A DNA stretch of 34,287 nucleotides. Source: Trueperaceae bacterium (GTDB lineage Bacteria; Deinococcota; Deinococci; Deinococcales; Trueperaceae). The DNA is taken from assembly GCA_011390455.1 (NCBI GenBank), contig JAABSI010000027.1, positions 1-34,287 on the forward strand. The letters are read 5' to 3'. The notes under the pieces were generated by a model that ran no database searches, was not told the DNA's origin, and worked only from the letters and a program-made list of their open reading frames with translations. Below are positions 31,204 to 34,287 of this stretch, piece after piece. Within the stretch, counting starts at the first letter, position 1, and every line of letters begins with the position of its first letter. The position numbers and the translations under genes were made by a program.

Positions 31204-31240
31204 GCGGTGCCCCCATCATGCGATCTGAAGGGGGCACCGC
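31204..31240 (-). terminator. Stem-loop between hypA and hypC
   Basis: GCGGTGCCCCC (31204-31214) and GGGGGCACCGC (31230-31240) form a perfect 11-bp stem with a 15-nt loop in the 118-nt gap between hypA and hypC. After the stem the transcript reads TCTTCGGTC with only a weak T content. It could partly end the structural-gene transcript or process it before the hyp part. Confidence 0.65.
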
Positions 31241-31275
31241 GCCGGGGCCGATGTCCTACGTCGTCGTCGGAATTG

Positions 31276-31623
31276 CTACGCCACCGCCACGTCCCGCAGG
31301 TGGAGTTCGCGTCCCTGGCGCAGATCGGCCGAGGGTGCGCCGCACGTGGGGCAGTCGGCGATGCCGAAGCGGTTGTCGAGCTCGAAGTCGGCGTCGCAGG
31401 TGGCGCAATGCGCGAGCGCCGGCAGGTAGGTGACGTCGAGCGTCGCGTCCGCCGCCAGCGTGCCCTCGCGGGCGCCGCGGTAGGCGAACTCGAGCGCCTC
31501 GGGCACGACCCCGGCCAGCGCCCCGATCTCGAGCCGGATGGACTCGATGCGGGTCGCGCCGGCGGACCGGGCCGCTTCCTCGGCGAGCTCGATCATGCGC
31601 ACCGCGAGGCCGAACTCATGCAT
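31276..31623 (-). CDS. hypA: Hydrogenase nickel incorporation protein HypA
   Basis: Nickel-delivery metallochaperone of 115 residues. It starts MHEFGLA, whose His2 takes part in nickel binding, and has the zinc-binding pair of CxxC motifs HCATCDADFEL and DCPTCGAPSADL. Length and order match HypA/HybF. The ATG lies 8 nt inside the maturation protease gene. HypA normally works with the GTPase HypB, which is not in this window. Confidence 0.96.
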   Translation of the reverse strand: MHEFGLAVRMIELAEEAARSAGATRIESIRLEIGALAGVVPEALEFAYRGAREGTLAADATLDVTYLPALAHCATCDADFELDNRFGIADCPTCGAPSADLRQGRELHLRDVAVA

Positions 31624-32209
31624 TCGCGTACTCCGCGGCGCGCGCGAGCTCCGGGTTGGCGCCCACGACGATGGCCTCGGCCGTGAAGGGCGTGTCGGCG
31701 GTGAGCTCGGGAGCCACGTCCTCGGGCACGACGCCCAGCGCCTCGAGCTCCCGCAGCACGACGGTCGCCAGAGCCGGCATGCGCGGACCGACGACCGGGC
31801 CGAGCCGCACGCCGATGCCTTCGCCCGAGAACTCCAAGGGATCGACGCCGATGGCGATGATCGAGACCTCGGGCACGTCGCCATGGAGGCCCATCGCGGT
31901 GAGCAGGTCGGGGACCTCCCACTCGTGCGACGACAGCTTGCCGTAGCCGACTTCGGGTGGGACCTCGCCCGGCCCGAAGCGGTAGATCTTGCCCACCGGC
32001 GCCGCGACCGCGTCGACGAACACCACCCGTGGGTACTCGGCGATCAAGCCCAGCAGCTGCCACCCGAGGGTGCCGCCGTCGACGATGTCGACGTGGTCGG
32101 GGAAGCGGTACTTGGTCCGGAGGTAGTGGACCAGGTGCACGCCCGCCCCTTCGTCGCCGTAGAAGACGTTCCCGACGCCGAGGACCAGGAGCGGGCGCGC
32201 ACGGCTCAT
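31616..32209 (-). CDS. hyaD: [NiFe] hydrogenase maturation protease (HyaD/HupD/HybD)
   Basis: Endopeptidase that trims the C terminus of the large subunit after nickel insertion. In 197 residues it shows GVGNVFYGDEGAGVH at the start with the nickel-sensing Glu16 region, VDGGTLGWQLLGLI in the middle and LSSHEWEVPDLLTAM with the third ligand histidine. The ATG overlaps the cytochrome stop (ATGA at 32206-32209). Its target, encoded at 33012 on, ends with DPCMACAVH plus a 16-residue tail, in agreement with this role. The C terminus is longer than in E. coli HyaD/HybD by a moderate amount. Confidence 0.95.
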   Translation of the reverse strand: MSRARPLLVLGVGNVFYGDEGAGVHLVHYLRTKYRFPDHVDIVDGGTLGWQLLGLIAEYPRVVFVDAVAAPVGKIYRFGPGEVPPEVGYGKLSSHEWEVPDLLTAMGLHGDVPEVSIIAIGVDPLEFSGEGIGVRLGPVVGPRMPALATVVLRELEALGVVPEDVAPELTADTPFTAEAIVVGANPELARAAEYANA

Positions 32210-33009
32210 GCCTTGCCCTTGCCCTTGCCCTTGCGCTCGTCCGCCTTCGGGTCGTGCTCGCGGACTTCGGTGCTCTCGGCCTTGAAGCCCGAGATGATGC
32301 CCTCGATCAGCAGGTGGCCGGTGCGCATGCTGTTCCACACGGCCATGTAGATGTGGGCGAGGGTGAACAGGATGAACCACCACATCACGAAGCGGTGGAC
32401 GATCCGTACGGTGGTGATGCCGCCCATCCAGACCTCGATGGGTTGGAAGAGCGAAGCGCCCCAGGACGCGATGCCGCCGGTGGTGTACGGGGCGGCGATC
32501 AGGATGCCGGTGATGCTGATCACCAGCAGCGAGGCGTACAGCAGCGTGTAGACCAGGTACTGGAGGGGCCCGTAGTTGCTGTAGGTGAAGTGGGGGTGTT
32601 CGCGCTTCATGAGCAGGTAGAAGGCCAGTTGGTCGCGCCAAGCCTTCCAGCTGAACATGATCCGCCCCATCTTCAGCTCGTGCCCGATCCCGAGCTTCCC
32701 GTCCGCGGTGATGAACAGGAACTGGTAGATGCGGGCGAGCGTGAAGGCGAGCAGCACCCAGCCGGCGGCGACGTGCCAGCCGCGCACCTGCGCCATGATG
32801 AACGACTCGGTCGGCTGCCCCAGGCCCAGGCGGGCCAGGAAGGGGTTGCCCAGGTAGATGCCGCTCAGGACGAGCCAGATGAGCACGCCGTTGCGGATCC
32901 AGTGCGCCGCGCGCACGTAGCGTCCGAAGACGTACACCACCATCGCGGGTCGTCCGGTGCGTTCGATGACGACGCTGCGTGGGGCCTCTTGTCCGGTGGT
33001 GGTCGCCAC
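32206..33009 (-). CDS. hyaC: Ni/Fe-hydrogenase cytochrome b subunit (HyaC/HupC)
   Basis: Membrane diheme cytochrome b that passes electrons from the hydrogenase small subunit to quinone. The 267 residues have four or more membrane helices with heme-ligand histidines in AAHWIRNGVLIWLVLSGIYL, RGWHVAAGWVLLAF and HRFVMWWFILFTLAHIYM. I use the GTG at 33009, 2 nt after the large-subunit stop; longer frames read back into the large subunit. The cytoplasmic tail ends in a Lys-Gly run (KGKGKGKA) made by a hexamer repeat. It lies between the large subunit and protease genes, as in other group 1 operons. Confidence 0.93.
   Translation of the reverse strand: MATTTGQEAPRSVVIERTGRPAMVVYVFGRYVRAAHWIRNGVLIWLVLSGIYLGNPFLARLGLGQPTESFIMAQVRGWHVAAGWVLLAFTLARIYQFLFITADGKLGIGHELKMGRIMFSWKAWRDQLAFYLLMKREHPHFTYSNYGPLQYLVYTLLYASLLVISITGILIAAPYTTGGIASWGASLFQPIEVWMGGITTVRIVHRFVMWWFILFTLAHIYMAVWNSMRTGHLLIEGIISGFKAESTEVREHDPKADERKGKGKGKA
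32211..32235. repeat. Hexanucleotide repeat at the 3' end of the cytochrome b gene
   Basis: About four copies of CTTGCC in a row (minus strand AAGGGC) encode Lys-Gly repeats at the C terminus of the cytochrome. It ends just before the ATG of the protease gene, so slippage here would change the tail length by two residues per unit without shifting frame. Confidence 0.6.
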
Positions 33010-33011
33010 GG

Positions 33012-34287
33012 TTACACCGCCACTTCGTGGACGGCGAGCTCCTCGCCATCCCGGTTCAACACGTGCACCGCGCACGCCATGCAGGGGTCGAAGGAGTGGA
33101 CGGTGCGGACGACCTCGAGCGGTTGGGTCGGGTCGGCCAGCGGCTGACCGACGAGCGACGCCTCGTAGGCGCCGCGCTGGTCGCGGCCGTCCTTGGGGCT
33201 GGCGTTCCAGGTGCTCGGCACGATCGCCTGATAGTTGTCGATCTGACCGTTGCGGACGGTGATCCAGTGGCTGAGGCTGCCGCGCGGCGCTTCCGCCATC
33301 GCCCAACCCTGACCGTCCTTGGCCGTGTAGCGGGTGAAGAAGCGCTCGTCGCCACCCTTGACGTTGTTGATGAGCCCGTTCAGGAGCTCGGGCACGTACC
33401 CACCGACGATCTGGGTCTCGACCCCGCGGGCGACCGTGCGGCCCAGGGTGGAGTACCAGAAGGAGAAGGGCAGGTTCATGCGGTCCGTGAAGGCGTCCAT
33501 GACTTCGATGGCGCGCTCGTGGCCCGAGGCGTAGGCGACCAGCATGCGCGCGAGCGGGCCGACCTCGACGGGGGTGCCGTCGTAGCGCGGCGACTTGATC
33601 CAGCTGTAGCCGCCGTCGGTCTTGAGGCTGCCATCGTCGTTGAGGCCCTCGTACGCCGGGTTGGTCTGGCCCTCGAGCGGGTGCAGCGAGGTCTCGTTGC
33701 CGGAGTAGGTGTACCAGGCGTGCGCGACCTCTTCACCGATCTTCATGGGATCGATGGCTTCCACCGTGGACAGGTCGCGGCCGCGGACGAGGCCCGCGGG
33801 GAGCAGGAACGGACGCTGGTCCCACGCCTGCTCGCCGAGCGACATCGCGCCGAAGCTCATGTAGTTGCTCAGGCCGCCGCCGTGGCCCGCGACGCCCTCG
33901 TCGCGGTACTTGTCGGCGAGGAGCATGAGGTCGGGGAGGTAGGCGCGCTCGACGAAGTCCATCGTCTGCTGCATCAGGAACTGGTACTGGCCGATGCGCT
34001 CGGCGTTGATGGCGTCGCGGGCGGAGGTGACGCCGCCGACGATCAGGCTCTGCGGGTGCGGGTTCTTGCCGCCGAAGATCGCGCTCGCCTTGGCCGAGGC
34101 GCGCTGGACGCCGAGGCAGTCGAGGTAGTGCGACGCGAGGATCAGGTTCTCTTCGGGCGAGAGCTTGTACGCGGGGTGGCCCCAGTAGCCGCCGGTGAAG
34201 GGTCCGAGCTGCCCGCTCTGGACGAAGGCGGTGAGCCGTTCCGCGACGCGCGTGTAGTGACTGACCGACGCGTTGTAGGGGGTCGCG
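33012..34287 (-). CDS. hyaB: [NiFe] hydrogenase large subunit, group 1 (5' end beyond the window)
   Basis: Catalytic subunit that splits H2. About 424 C-terminal residues are visible; the family has about 570-600, so the first roughly 150 residues with the N-terminal CxxC are cut off. The frame is open to the edge. Seen motifs: GGKNPHPQSLIVGGVTSA, LTAFVQSGQLGPFTGGYWGHPAYKLSPEE, GSLSHWITVRNGQIDNYQAIVPSTWNASPKD and, at the end, SFDPCMACAVH, whose two cysteines bind nickel and iron. After that His comes a 16-residue tail, the piece removed by the HyaD protease. The cytochrome b gene 2 nt downstream marks it as a membrane-bound uptake enzyme. The small subunit should lie just upstream. Confidence 0.96.
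   Translation of the reverse strand, partial: ATPYNASVSHYTRVAERLTAFVQSGQLGPFTGGYWGHPAYKLSPEENLILASHYLDCLGVQRASAKASAIFGGKNPHPQSLIVGGVTSARDAINAERIGQYQFLMQQTMDFVERAYLPDLMLLADKYRDEGVAGHGGGLSNYMSFGAMSLGEQAWDQRPFLLPAGLVRGRDLSTVEAIDPMKIGEEVAHAWYTYSGNETSLHPLEGQTNPAYEGLNDDGSLKTDGGYSWIKSPRYDGTPVEVGPLARMLVAYASGHERAIEVMDAFTDRMNLPFSFWYSTLGRTVARGVETQIVGGYVPELLNGLINNVKGGDERFFTRYTAKDGQGWAMAEAPRGSLSHWITVRNGQIDNYQAIVPSTWNASPKDGRDQRGAYEASLVGQPLADPTQPLEVVRTVHSFDPCMACAVHVLNRDGEELAVHEVAV

Noticed and set aside
1..34287. tRNA, rRNA, CRISPR, insertion sequence or prophage
   Set aside because: The gaps are too short and hold no cloverleaf, repeat-spacer array, transposase or inverted-terminal-repeat pattern that I can see.

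Overview
This is a GC-rich, gene-dense bacterial window with almost no non-coding space and no rRNA, tRNA, CRISPR array or insertion sequence that I can see. Gene content, the alanine-rich Sec signal peptide, frequent GTG starts, stop/start overlaps and several starts lying 5-7 nt below a TANNNT -10 box (leaderless style) would fit a Deinococcota lineage such as Trueperaceae. That assignment is an inference from style; no marker gene is present.

Layout. (1) 1-5161, plus strand: a transporter operon with a binding protein (5' end cut), a fused double permease, an ATPase and a HAD phosphatase. Two strong hairpins separate the binding-protein gene from the permease gene. (2) 5180-16720, minus strand: a carbohydrate-use locus read from right to left. 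It holds a LacI-type regulator, a GH38 alpha-mannosidase, a CUT1-type sugar ABC transporter (binding protein, two permeases, ATPase), a PHP-domain metallohydrolase, a Gfo/Idh/MocA dehydrogenase and an RNA 2',3'-cyclic phosphodiesterase (thpR). An 18-bp sequence containing a perfect palindrome occurs just upstream of both the regulator and the mannosidase, so it is a good candidate operator. (3) 16920-19454, plus strand and divergent from the regulator: an IolE-like TIM-barrel isomerase/dehydratase, a BtpA/SgcQ-family protein and an SGNH esterase, probably part of the same sugar programme. (4) 19417-22470: an MFS exporter with a tiny upstream ORF, a divergent winged-helix regulator with a 9-bp inverted repeat over its promoter, and an NfsA-like nitroreductase. 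(5) 22616-28023, plus strand: pyruvate:ferredoxin oxidoreductase (nifJ), overlapped by a dihydroorotate-dehydrogenase-like protein lacking the usual catalytic motif, then a dual-specificity phosphatase. (6) 28037-34287, minus strand: a membrane-bound group 1 [NiFe] uptake hydrogenase cluster (large subunit cut at the window edge, cytochrome b, maturation protease, hypA, hypC, hypD, hypE) ending in an unrecognised 193-residue protein coupled to hypE.

Together the window describes a heterotroph that imports and strips glycosides under LacI control and also carries ferredoxin-linked pyruvate oxidation and respiratory hydrogen uptake. The least explained items are the orphan gene after hypE, the mini-ORFs that end exactly on GTG start codons, the candidate operators and the substrate of the mannosidase/PHP/IolE/BtpA/SGNH locus.
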